NCBI RefSeq assembly: GCF_035046505.1
Contig: NC_089830.1
Span: forward strand, 15,242,315-15,306,314
Direction of reading: 5' to 3'
DNA length: 64,000 nt
Source of the DNA: Tiliqua scincoides
Taxonomy: Eukaryota > Chordata > Lepidosauria > Squamata > Scincidae
A model generated the notes under the pieces. That model did not search any database. It saw nothing but the letters and a program-made list of their open reading frames with translations, and was not told where the DNA came from. The translations under genes were made by a program, and so were the position numbers. Positions 1-9,055 of the stretch are shown in pieces. Within the stretch, counting starts at the first letter, position 1. Each line of letters begins with the position of its first letter.

Positions 1-3000
1 CGTGGTGATCTGCACAAGGATATCTGCTTTGGAGAGCTGCGCCCCCCGCTTGGCTGCAGGATTTATGGACAGACAGAGGTGTGAGCTGAAAACTTGGTCT
101 TCTACAGGATTTCACTCCAGGGGATTTAAACAATGACATCTGCGCACATTCCAGATCTTGGAGAGCTCTGGGATGGGCATGAGAAAACACCAGGAAGTGG
201 CAAGATGCACTGAAGCCCTTCTCTGATCTATCCCTATGTAGATTGGGTAGCATTATTCAACGGAGGCATGGGTGGATCCATATCCCCTTGGGCAGCTAGC
301 TGGGAGAAGAGCAGGCCCATATATCTGCTGTTCGCAAGCTCCACTGGTGCCACCATTCCACCCACTGGTTTTCCCAAGAAACCGTGCAGGGGCAAGTGTC
401 TGCCGGACCCCAGGAAAACTGCTCAAATGGTTGCGTCTGGAGCCGCCGTCCGTAGCAGGGAGATGTCAGGCCAATGGAAAAGGAGGGGGAGAGGCTTTGA
501 AGACCAGGTGGGGATATTCAGTGGGCCTAACCAAGTCCACAGACCAGAGGAGCTCAGAGGAAGAGGGAATAACCCTGCCTCTATCCAGCATTCTGACAAT
601 GCAGCCTTAACTATAGGCTGGCAGCAAACAGATCATTTGATTTTGTACCCCAACTTTCTCCCCAAAGTGACTCAAGGATTGGTGACGTGGGCTGCAGCTC
701 AGGGGCACAAGGCCCCACGTAATTCCTGGGAGGGCTGAGAACGGTTGGTTGGCAACCTTCAGTCTCGAAAGACTATGGTAGAAGCCTGCAGCACCCAGTA
801 TTCCCAAGCGGTCTCCCATCCAAGGATTAGCCAGGCCTGACCCTGCTTAGCTTCTGAGAATGACACCTCACCTTTCCCACAGCGCTTCCGTCGGTAGCAG
901 AAAGAGATGACAACCACCAGGAGCAGGAGAACAGCAACCCCGGAGGCAGCTAAGCCCCCCATGATCAGGACGGACGAGACCTCTGCGGGGAGAATTCATG
1001 CCTTTAATTACTGGCATTTGATTTCATGCCATCTTAAATGATACCTTGTGCTTTCTTCTGGTTGGGGACCAGAGCACGAATGCAAGTCAAAAATGGACGG
1101 GTGTCAAAGCACAGACTTAGCTTGAAAATTTATTTTGGCCAGCAAAAAAACATAACTTTTTTGGTTGCAATCCTACCCTGCGCTGGAACAGGCAAGCCAA
1201 GAGGCTTGCGTTGTATCCAGCACAGGACAGGGGCCCAAGGCGGCCCAGCCAGAGGCAAGAGGAAACTTTTCCCCTTACCTCCGGGTAAGGTGACTTTTCC
1301 CCTATGGGTCTCCTTGGACTTGTGCCACCTCCTGAGGTGGCACAAGTCCAAGGACAGCGGAGTGGCTTGGAGCTGCTCCAAGCTCCCCGGGAACGGGGGT
1401 TGGGATCCAGCATAAGCGCTGGATCCCAGCCCCGCCTCCCGCTCCCCACCTGCCCACCGCCCGCCCTCCCCCCACCCAGGAATGCCTCCCTCCCCACCTT
1501 CCTTCCCGCCCACCCCAGAGGCTTGCATCAGCCCAGGCTGAACACAGCTGAAAGAGCAAAGTGATGAGCGTCAAGTGCAGTGATTCCCAAACTGAGGCTC
1601 CCTGGGAAGCCATGGAATCCAGCCAGGGGAGATGCAGAATCCTGGTGAAAATCTGCCACCCTATACACTATAGGATTGTAGCCCTAATGGGGAGCTGTGG
1701 CCAAAGGCCCAGTAGGTCAAGGGAACTGCTAGTTGGAAAGGTTTGGGAACCACTGCCCAAGGGGGGATGAAAGTCAAGGTCATGTTGTGTCACATCAGTA
1801 TTCTGCCCTCCCCCTCCAGGACCTCAGTCTCAAGCTGGAGATTATCCCCTTTTCTTCTCCCAACAATCCCTGCCAAAGTATGCTGTACAGAGAGACAGTG
1901 GCTTGCTAAGGTGAGTTTCACTGCTCTGCTGGGCTCTGCACTTGGATCTCTCTGCTTTGAAAACAGGAGATCTGGCGGGGCCCCAGTGAGTTCACCATGA
2001 AGCTTGTTCCTGGTGAAATTAGTAGAGGGGGATGGGGAATCTTACCTTGGCGGCATAAGCTGACGGTAGCGGAACGTGCGCCAAAGTGATTCCATGCGGT
2101 ACAGTTGTAGGCCAAGGTGAAGTCGCTGTCATGCGTTGGGTTGATCAGCAAAGCAGACAGCACCCCTTGGTCGGTCACTATGGTGTCCACCGTGAACCGA
2201 TCTAGCGAGCCAGCATCCAGCACCCATTCACCCCACGACCAGGCCTGTTGCAAAGAGACAGGGGGGCAAATCAGAAGCCTGGACAGGTAGAAGATGATGG
2301 CTGCAATGCTAACCACACTTTCCTGAGAGTAAGCCCCAGTGAACAAAATAGGACTTACTTCTGAGTACACCTGGTTAGCCTCGTGCCCGATGGGTACCAA
2401 GCCCAAGGATCGACTCTAGACACTACGGGGACGATTGTCCATTCAGAACCTTCCAAGGTTTTGTGGGAAAATCTAAACTAGGGATTCTTAACCAGGGTTA
2501 TCCATACCCTTTGGAGGTACCAGAACCCAATGAGGGAGGTATGGGACTCAGGCTGCAATCCTAACCACACTTTCCTGAGAGTAAGCCCCATTGAACAAAA
2601 TAGGACTTACTTCTGAGTAGACCTGGTTAGGATTGTGCTCTCAATCTCTGAACAATTTAAAAAAATTGTTGTTAGATTAGGTGATTAACTATTACCATTA
2701 TTTATATGGATCAGATTATTAAGTATCACCACTGTCAATGCAGATTGAGGCATTCTGATCCTTGCTATCCATATGTAAAGTAGAACCCCGCTGCTGACAA
2801 AATAGTGGTACCTAATAGGACTGGTGATGATGCTGATTCCTACAGACTAGTGAAGAAGGTATGGGGACACACTGGGCAATCTATGGGGGGTGGGGGGTCT
2901 GTAATAGTAAAAGGGTTAAGAACCCTGAACTAAGCAGTGTGGGTTTAAAATCATGGGTTCAATAACTCTACATTCTAACTACTTTGGCACACATGCATTC

Positions 3001-5684
3001 CACCTTTTCATCCAACTTCACAAATAATATCTGGTTTCTTTTGCATATGACATACCCTACTGCCTTTCCAAAGACTGGGGCTGGCCTTCTGAGGTGAGGG
3101 GAGGTTGTACACAGCCTGCCCAGGCCTCAGAAGGTCTTTGAAAAGCACTTCCAGCTTTGGTTGAAAACCAGGGGTGCCTTCAGGACTCCAGAAGGTCTCC
3201 AGGAGGCTTTATGAGGTGCAGGGACACTGCAGGCTACCTCCTCGCACCTCAGAAGGTCAGCCAGAGTCTTCAGAAAGACATTTTGTGAAAACCTGGAAGT
3301 GCCTCTCCAAAGGCTCCGGCTGAACTCAGAAGACCTCCTAGACACGACTTCCAGTCATGCCTGGGAGGTCCTCTGAGGTCCTCCAGTGGTTGGCAACCTT
3401 CAGTCTCGAAAGACTATGGTAGAAGCCTACAGCACCCGGTATTCCCAAGCGGTCTCCCGTCCAAGTACTAACCAGGCCTGACCCTGCTTAGCTTCCGAGA
3501 TCAGATGAGATCAGGCATGTGCAGGGCAACAGTTGCTGCTCCAGTGTGGGCTTGCAATCCATGTTGAGTCAACTCCATGGATCACAACTCCATGGATAAG
3601 GAGGACCATCTGGTACATTCAGGTCTGGTTAAGGCATGAGGGTGGAGGGCAAAGGCGAGTCACGCACTTACAATCCTGTCGGGGGGTGGGACGCTCCCCA
3701 CCAAACACTCCAGCCGTGCCTTGGCCCCCACTGCAGTCTGCAGGCTTGGTTCCGCGCCGATAATGGGCGGCCCTGAGGAAAAGACAAAAATGACGGATGC
3801 AATCAGGTCTGGTCAGATTTCCGCCAGGCTCACTGCAATAGGTTGCTGTGCATGACCTGGTTCCAAGACCCCTCACCATTCACAGCTAGTGCCTTCTCAG
3901 CCACTCCAATGCGTGGCACGATGGTTTTGCAGACGTACATGCCGGCATCTTCCTGCGTCACAGCCTTGAGGTGTAGCGCGTTTCCATTGCTCGACACCTG
4001 TGGGTACAAGTGAATTCAGATTTATTTACTGAAATGAAGGGATCAGTGCTCTTTTTCCAGCCCAAAAAAGGATACCCGGCCTCAGTTATCTAACCAGGGA
4101 ACAGAACATCCTAAACTGAAGGCCTGTTTGGACAGAAGGGCTTCACAATTTTTCTGAGGATTCAAAGTGGGTGGGTCTCCTGGTGCCACAACCAAAACTG
4201 TGTCCTGTGTGTTCACAGGCTCAGTTCAGGTGGGGAGGAAGGCAGAAAGGGGTGCCCCCCGTTGACCTTGGCAGACAGTCAGAATAAAGCAAAGGTTCTA
4301 TATCTCTCTTACTACCACCATGGTCTTCCACCTGGCCCACTGTGCTACGAGACAACAGGAGGGGGTAGAGGTTGGTGTTCCCAGATTTGTGTTTGGTAAA
4401 TTACACACAATTTGGGAGCCTGAACTCCTTCTTGGTCCAGGCTAGGGTGAGAGGTGGACTCCCCGCCCAGGTACAGGTGAAAGAGGCATCAGAACCAACA
4501 CCTACAGTCAGGGGCTTGGGCTGGGAGATAAGGCGGGCTCCAACTGCAGGAAAAAAGAGGAAAACAGGGGTTAGGGGGGCCCATCGCTCAGTAGTAGAGA
4601 CCTGCTTTCCATGCAGAAGGTCCCAGGAGTGGATTTTCTTTTTTTTCTTTTAAAGACAGCGCTTGCCTTCTTTGTGAATGGCTTTTTGGTTGACAAGCAG
4701 TTCATTAAACATTCTTCTTAAAATCTGCAGTTTTATACACTGTTGTCTTCAATAGTGTGAATGAACGTGTGTTTATGCATGTATTAAATAGTTTGTTTTC
4801 AAAAAATTTGTATGTAGATACACATCTGCCTGTGCTGCTTCATACAAGTACTTATAAAATTAATTGGGGGGAGCTTTATAGTCAATTAAGGGTCTTGATC
4901 CGTGTGCATAATATAAAAAAACAAATTAAGCATGCTTTCTTGCTTCAGAAATGGTTATTTTTACTCATATGCAAATTGATGCAAAGGTAATGGATATATT
5001 AGTCACCTCGCTCTAATTGGGTGCAAACTCAGCTGTGAATGTGTCAAAAATATGGCACAAATGCCTAATTTTTACCACAATGATGGTCGCAGGTGGGAGG
5101 CCTTTGAGGTCTACCTGCTGGAATGGCAAGTGGGGTTACAGGAGAGAAGATCCTGTTGGGGGGAGCCCCACATCTGACCTGCCCACACTCAGTATCTGGC
5201 ACCAATCTGGCACCAAGGTCACCCTCGTCATCTCCTTGTCCATCCTCCTCTTCCAAAGTGTTCCCACCTATCCCAGGATACACAGACCCAACCTGCCTCC
5301 TTCACTTACAATGCACATCCACCAGTGTGCTGCCGACGGCATTCGAGCCCTCGCACGACACGGGATCCATGAAAAACGATTGATTGACTATCGCCTCATC
5401 GCTGTCCCCGTTGGCCTCCGGAATGGGCACATCTCCTTTGGCCCACCTGCGAAGGCATGCACTGGCATCAGACGAGCCCGGCTCATTGTAATCCCCAAAG
5501 CTGCCAGTAGAGGGCATCGCAGCAACATCACTATTGCTGTGTGATCTCTGGGAGGTTGGAGTCTGTTGGCCTTTTTACCTGTCGCCTGTCAGCTCCGGGT
5601 TGGAGGTGGCCGTGCAGAGAAAGCTCACTTTGCCACCCTCGGCGACCGTTTGCGGCCGCACCGACAGCATGACGACAGGGGGAT
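1..5684 (-). CDS. KIRREL2: KIRREL-family Ig cell-adhesion protein, 3' part (eight exons), KIRREL2-like
   Basis: Eight minus-strand exons join in phase: 5684-5579 and 5446-5310 (Ig3), 4543-4407 and 3997-3877 (Ig4), 3772-3672 and 2244-2046 (Ig5), 982-872 (transmembrane), 53-1 (start of the cytoplasmic tail, cut by the window edge). Diagnostic stretches are [58 protein letters not shown] and [14 protein letters not shown], all hallmarks of Neph/KIRREL proteins. These are single-pass adhesion molecules that pair with nephrin-like partners at cell contacts such as the slit diaphragm. [17 protein letters not shown] and RLECLV lean towards KIRREL2 over KIRREL1 or KIRREL3. Splice sites are canonical except a weak GTGTAA donor after 4407. 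Signal peptide, Ig1 and Ig2 are not seen between 5.7 and 8.6 kb. The paralog assignment is from memory; the family call is firm. Confidence 0.85.
99..745. other. intron without recognised features
   Basis: This lies inside the last visible KIRREL2-like intron. I see no exon, clear repeat or long simple sequence here. The 156-codon plus-strand reading frame at 268-738 has no recognisable domain and is probably chance. Confidence 0.4.
748..859 (-). repeat. 5S-rRNA-derived SINE, 5'-truncated copy
   Basis: On the minus strand it reads 5S rRNA from AAGCTAAGCAGGGTCAGGCC through GGGAGACCGC and AATACTGGGTGCTGCAGGC, then the tail ACCATAGTCTTTCGAGACTG and GGTTGCCAACC. The 5' part of the 5S sequence is absent and the copy ends beside the splice donor of the transmembrane exon. 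Confidence 0.85.
872..982 (-). CDS. KIRREL2: KIRREL2-like transmembrane exon
   Basis: This 111-nt exon has an acceptor (CCCCGCAG) and a GTGAGG donor. It encodes a short extracellular stub, a hydrophobic run of about 22 residues ([20 protein letters not shown]) and a basic stop-transfer cluster [10 protein letters not shown]. Its phase joins it to the last Ig5 exon (ending SLCRQ) and to the cytoplasmic exon at 53-1 ([16 protein letters not shown]). A 5S-rRNA-derived SINE ends about 12 bp beyond its donor. Confidence 0.85.
1163..1560. repeat. GC-rich MITE-like repeat with central perfect hairpin
   Basis: It begins with GCAATCCTACCC, an end motif shared by other MITE-like repeats in this window. 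It carries a perfect palindrome of 20-bp arms at 1311-1330 and 1335-1354 around a 4-nt loop, then GGATCCAGC...GCTGGATCC. Related copies with the same central hairpin are near 5.76-6.30 and 34.04-34.44 kb. The right boundary is uncertain. Confidence 0.6.
1578..1755 (-). mobile_element. short hAT-like MITE
   Basis: Its ends are CAGTGATTCCCAAAC and GTTTGGGAACCACTG, an imperfect terminal inverted repeat. The interior (CTCCCTGGGAAGCCA, GGCCCAGTAG) matches the element at 18835-19011 in inverted orientation. Confidence 0.7.
2299..2385. repeat. short MITE of the CAATCCTAACC family
   Basis: This contains CTAACCACACTTTCCTGAGA, TAAGCCCC and GGACTTACTTCTGAGTA, nearly repeated at 2551-2642. Looser relatives lie near 10.18, 25.77, 42.69 and 46.34 kb. 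It is in a KIRREL2-like intron just upstream of the exon at 2046-2244. Confidence 0.65.
2483..2926. mobile_element. MITE with AGGGATTCTTAACC ends carrying a second MITE
   Basis: The ends AGGGATTCTTAACC and GGGTTAAGAACCCT are inverted. The CAATCCTAACC-type MITE at 2551-2642 sits inside it. The target duplication is unclear. Confidence 0.5.
3120..3375. repeat. intronic repeat rich in AGAAGGTC/GACCTCC motifs
   Basis: CAGAAGGTC and its complement recur several times, together with AAGTGCCTC and CATTTTGTGAAAACC blocks, suggesting a decayed inverted-repeat element. I cannot name the family. No exon is seen. Confidence 0.35.
3388..3530 (-). repeat. 5S-rRNA-derived SINE, near full-length
   Basis: Read on the minus strand it contains CCTGCACATGCCTGATCTCA, a near-complete 5S internal promoter (GGAAGCTAAGCAGGGTCAGG, then TACTTGGACGGGAGACCGC), ATACCGGGTGCTGTAGGC, and the tail ACCATAGTCTTTCGAGACTG plus GGTTGCCAACC. 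The tail is absent from true 5S genes, so this is a SINE and not an rRNA locus. Confidence 0.9.
4575..4632 (+). repeat. tRNA-derived SINE head fragment
   Basis: The stretch CGCTCAGTAGTAGAGACCTG, then CATGCAGAAGGTCCCAGG, resembles the tRNA-derived head of reptile SINEs (A-box and B-box region). A related fragment lies on the minus strand near 22.15-22.25 kb. It is truncated with no recognised tail. Confidence 0.5.
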
Positions 5685-5759
5685 CTGCAAGAAAGAGGAG
5701 CAGAGAGGCTGAAAACTCAAGAAGGGGGACAGAACCCACACCAATGTGCCCATCCCATC

Positions 5760-6300
5760 CCAGATCTACTCAGGCCTGGCCTATTTATTAGCTCCTACCC
5801 CTACATTTGCCTCCACTCTCCCATCCTTGCCCTTGTCTCTCGCTTTACCCCTGGGTAACAGCTGCTGGCCAGTATGGGTCTCCTTGAATTTGTACCACCT
5901 CTGGAGGTGGCACAAATCCAAGGAGAGCGCAGTGGCTTCAAACTGCTCCGTTCTCCCTGGGAACAGGGGTTGGGATCTGGCATAACTGCCGGATCCCAGC
6001 CCAACTACCTCTCTCTGCCCGCCCACCCCCACCCACCCCCGGGGCTGCCCACTGCTCACCCACACCCCACCCAGGAATGCCTCTGTCCTGCCTCCTCCCT
6101 GCCGCCCCCTGCCTCCCCCACGCCTACCTTTCACTCTTGCCCACCCAGGCCATCGCAAGACTCAGCAGGGAAGCCGCCACAGAGGCTGCATTCAGCCTCC
6201 ATGTGTTGGCGCATCTCCTTGTGGCTTCTGGCACGTTAGCGACCCTCCCGGGCCGGCGCAATAAACTTGTGTCCCAAGGCACAGTTAGGATTGTGCCCTT
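5760..6300. repeat. GC-rich MITE-like repeat with central hairpin
   Basis: This is a relative of the repeat at 1163-1560: it shares TGGGTCTCCTTG, an imperfect palindrome at about 5881-5925 around ACCACCTCTGGAGGTGG, and GGGAACAGGGGTTGGGATC. It lies in the spacer next to the most 5' visible KIRREL2-like exon. Confidence 0.55.
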
Positions 6301-6969
6301 TGTCTCTTTTAGGGGTTTAGCCAACTCTTGCTTCTGAACATCCACGGACCTTCCCAGCCTTTGTCAAGGGCTCTGCTCTGACCATCAGAAAGGAAATGGG
6401 AGATCTTTGTGCTCCTAAGACAAGCCCAGGAGCACAGCCAGAGAAAAAGGTGGCAGCAGTGCTGCTTAGCAGTCTGTGAAACAAGAAGAGCCAATCAAGC
6501 TCCAAGTGTGCTTTGAAAAATCTGCCGGCTCACCTGGTGAACTACAGGAGGGAGAGAAGGGACGGAAGACTGCCGCTGGGCACAGGTGTCAGCTTCCGTG
6601 TGTCATTTGCAGGGATCCAATTGAGATCCAGCAGGGAGCTCCTGGAAAGATGAGGAATGATTTTATTCATTTGAAGAATGGAAGAAGCATATGCTGTTAG
6701 AGTTGGAAGGGAACTTGAAGAGCAGGGGCAAGCCAGGGCACAGGCCCCGCAATGGGGCTACTCAAGTCTGCGCTGGCTGAACCGCCACTTTGCAGCCTGA
6801 CATGGAGGAAAGAATCTTCACCAGTCCCACCCCTCCCTGGGCCTGTCACTCCTGCACCCCGCCCCGGAATGCCTTCCCCCTCCCCAAAAACCTGCACCAC
6901 CACCTGGGGTCGTGACTTACCTTTGGGTGCACTCTTCGCTCACAACAGGAGAGGCAGCTGAACGCTTTC
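6301..6969. other. spacer where KIRREL2-like upstream exons would be expected; none confirmed
   Basis: The KIRREL2-like exon at 5684 needs an upstream Ig2 exon ending in phase 1. Minus-strand candidates end with donors near 6535 (GTGAGCC) and 6921 (GTAAGTC). Neither gives a convincing Ig sequence in the required phase. Nothing else is recognised here. Confidence 0.35.
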
Positions 6970-7485
6970 CACATGCGCTGACTCCGGCGCACCCTCGGCA
7001 TCACCTGGCAGGACAAAGTTCCAAACAACACAGTCCTGAGAGATGCCTGCATTGGCTCGGTCATGTCGTGAGAATGGATGATGGCCGGATCCCAAAGGAT
7101 CTCCTCTATGGAGAACTCCTGCAGGGAAAGCGCCCTACAGGTAGACCACAGCTGCGATACAAGGACATCTGCAAGAGGGATCTGAAGGCCTTAGGAGTGG
7201 ACCTCAACAGGTGGGAAACCCTGGCCTCTGAGCGGCCCGCTTGGAGGCAGGCTGTGCAGCATGGCCTTTCCCAGTTTGAAGAGACACTTGGCCAACAGAC
7301 TGAGGCAAAGAGGCAAAGAAGGAAGGCCCACAGCCAGGGAGACAGACCAGGGACAGACTGCACTTGCTCCCGGTGTGGAAGGGATTGTCACTCCCAAATC
7401 GTCCTTTTCAGCCACACTAGACGCTGTTCCAGAACCACCATTCAGTGCGCGATACCATAGCCTTTCGAGACTGTAGGTTGCCAAC
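6970..7485 (+). mobile_element. LINE 3' end: C-terminal ORF2 fragment and 3' tail
   Basis: Translation gives LHWLGHVVRMDDGRIPKDLL, YGELLQGKRPTGRPQLRYKD and CSRCGRDCHSQIVLFSHTRR, typical of the C-terminal region of a non-LTR retrotransposon with a terminal C2H2-type zinc finger. Upstream, another frame reads LRRTLGITWQDKV, so a frameshift or deletion separates two parts of the old ORF. The stop TAG is at 7458-7460 and the element ends AGGTTGCCAAC. Its last 35 bp are nearly identical to the tail of the 5S SINEs here. The clade (RTE-like or other) is not certain. Confidence 0.8.
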
Positions 7486-7729
7486 ACCCCTGGCATCTCT
7501 ACTTGGCGCTGAGGCCCAGGGCTCATGGACATTCTTCACTGGGTGATGTAGATGTGCCTTATAGTACATTGGTGACACCCAGTGCCATTGCTCGGAGGGT
7601 TTAGGATTGGGCTCTTATTTCAAACCCCTGCTCAGTGCACGGCCACTGATCACCTAACTCAGTAATGGCAACCGACACTGTCTATATTGTTTTGCTTTTT
7701 AATTCATTTTTTTCTTTGTTGGTTTGCTT

Positions 7730-8060
7730 TTTAGAGGCAAGGAAGGCAGGATAGAAATGTTTAAAAGTAAATTTAATAAGAAAACAAATTACCTCCTAAC
7801 AGTGAGGCAACACAAAGATAAAAACAGCAGATAAAGTGGCAGCACTAAAACCATCTATTCTAACCCAGTTAAGCACCTTGCAAAATAAAAATGGTTATTG
7901 CCTGGTACCCAATCAGACAAGGTAGAAACCAGATGAGCTTCCATTGGGAGAGCATTTGACAGGTAGGGCACCACAGCCAAAGAGATCCTCTCAGCAGAAG
8001 TAGCCCACCCCACCTCAGCACAGATGGCACCCAAGGTGTTCAGAGAATGACTGCCCAAGG
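7730..8060 (-). mobile_element. L2-type LINE 3' end fragment
   Basis: On the minus strand it reads PYLSNALPMEAHLVSTLSDW and NNHFYFARCLTGL, matching the L2 C-terminal pattern (LWNSLPxEARLAxSLSxF...FLFRxAF). An AT-rich 3' region follows, ending TATCCTGCC. It lies just beyond the 3' end of the MROH-like gene. Confidence 0.6.
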
Positions 8061-8402
8061 TGACCCTCTTACATGATCAGACTAGGGAGCGGATGATCTT
8101 GCAAAGAATAAGGGAAACAGGAGGGAATTTGGCAGAGGCAGACAGAGAGACAGTGCAAAAGAGAGGCAAAGAAATAAAGAGAAGAAGGAAAAGGGTGAGC
8201 AGAGGAGACCAAGGCCAACAATTCCTTGCACGAAATCATTAGTGTCAAAATCTTCCTTGTGCTGCTGAATCAAAGGGTCTTCCCTCTTTTCTTCTGTCTT
8301 TTGTTAAGAGAGTATTTAGCTTCAGGGCTCATCTGAAAATTGTATTTTTTAATTAATTAATATGTCAATTTTCACACTCTGCCAGGTGTTTAGATGGGCA
8401 TT

Positions 8403-8408
8403 TTTTAT
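8403..8408 (-). terminator. candidate polyadenylation signal of the MROH-like gene
   Basis: The minus strand reads AATAAA about 171 bp beyond the TGA at 8581-8579. This supports the exon at 8823-8579 being terminal, although GTGAGT at 8644 could also act as a donor to an unseen later exon. Confidence 0.5.
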
Positions 8409-8411
8409 TTA

Positions 8412-9055
8412 AAGTCTCAGGAGTCTGAATTCCAGTCAAGACTTTAGGAGCTAATGAAGTATTATGCTAATATGTGATATGCTCCCTTCTGTGACAGACA
8501 GAAAGCACCTAGTGACACCAGAACACTCATTCCGACACTGCTGAATTCCAGGTCCTAAATCTGGTTTATACTTCCACATCAGCCATGGTCATGATTCTGC
8601 AGGTATTTGACTGATTGCGAATTCAAAGCACATACTGTACTCACCAGATCTTCCTTGTAGTATTCTGGTGGGTGCTTTCCAGTTGGCAAACACAGCCTGG
8701 CACAGTGGCACATAAAGCCCTGGATGCCTTTTTTGCTGTGCTTGATGAAGACCCGCTGTAAAATGGCCTTGGTAGCAGCACCAACCACTTTGCCTTCCTC
8801 ATTGACATCCCTGCTTTCAAGACCTGAATGGGTGAGAGAGAAGGCCAATCAATCAGAGATGCCTGCTGGACCTTTTTCTTCTTTTAACTACAAAGTCTGT
8901 TTTGTTCTCTTATTTGTTTGTGCCTATCTCCATGCACGGGAAATCCTCTTTTCTTTCCAACTTCCTCAGTCCATCCCAAGCCACCACTGCCCTCTCTGCT
9001 TTTTGACCTCTCTATCTAACTGTGCCTTATGAGTGGGCAGAAAAAGACAGCTTCA
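8412..9055. other. 3' flank and last exon region of the MROH-like gene
   Basis: Apart from the exon at 8823-8579 I see only unique-looking AT-rich sequence. The exon has acceptor CACCCATTCAG and encodes ESRDVNEEGKVVGAATKAIL and HPPEYYKEDL. If it is terminal, translation continues past GTGAGT for about 22 codons to TGA. Confidence 0.45.

Noticed and set aside
6500-6660. Candidate KIRREL2 Ig2 exon on the minus strand (SSLLDLNWIPANDTRKLT, donor near 6535)
   Set aside because: It has a faint Ig-like look, but it has no cysteine in the right place, an in-frame stop before the donor, and the phase does not fit the exon at 5684.
6912-7460. Host zinc-finger gene suggested by CSRCGRDCHSQIVLFSHTRR
   Set aside because: The surrounding residues are those of a LINE ORF2 C-terminus, the upstream part is frameshifted, and the end matches a repeat tail.
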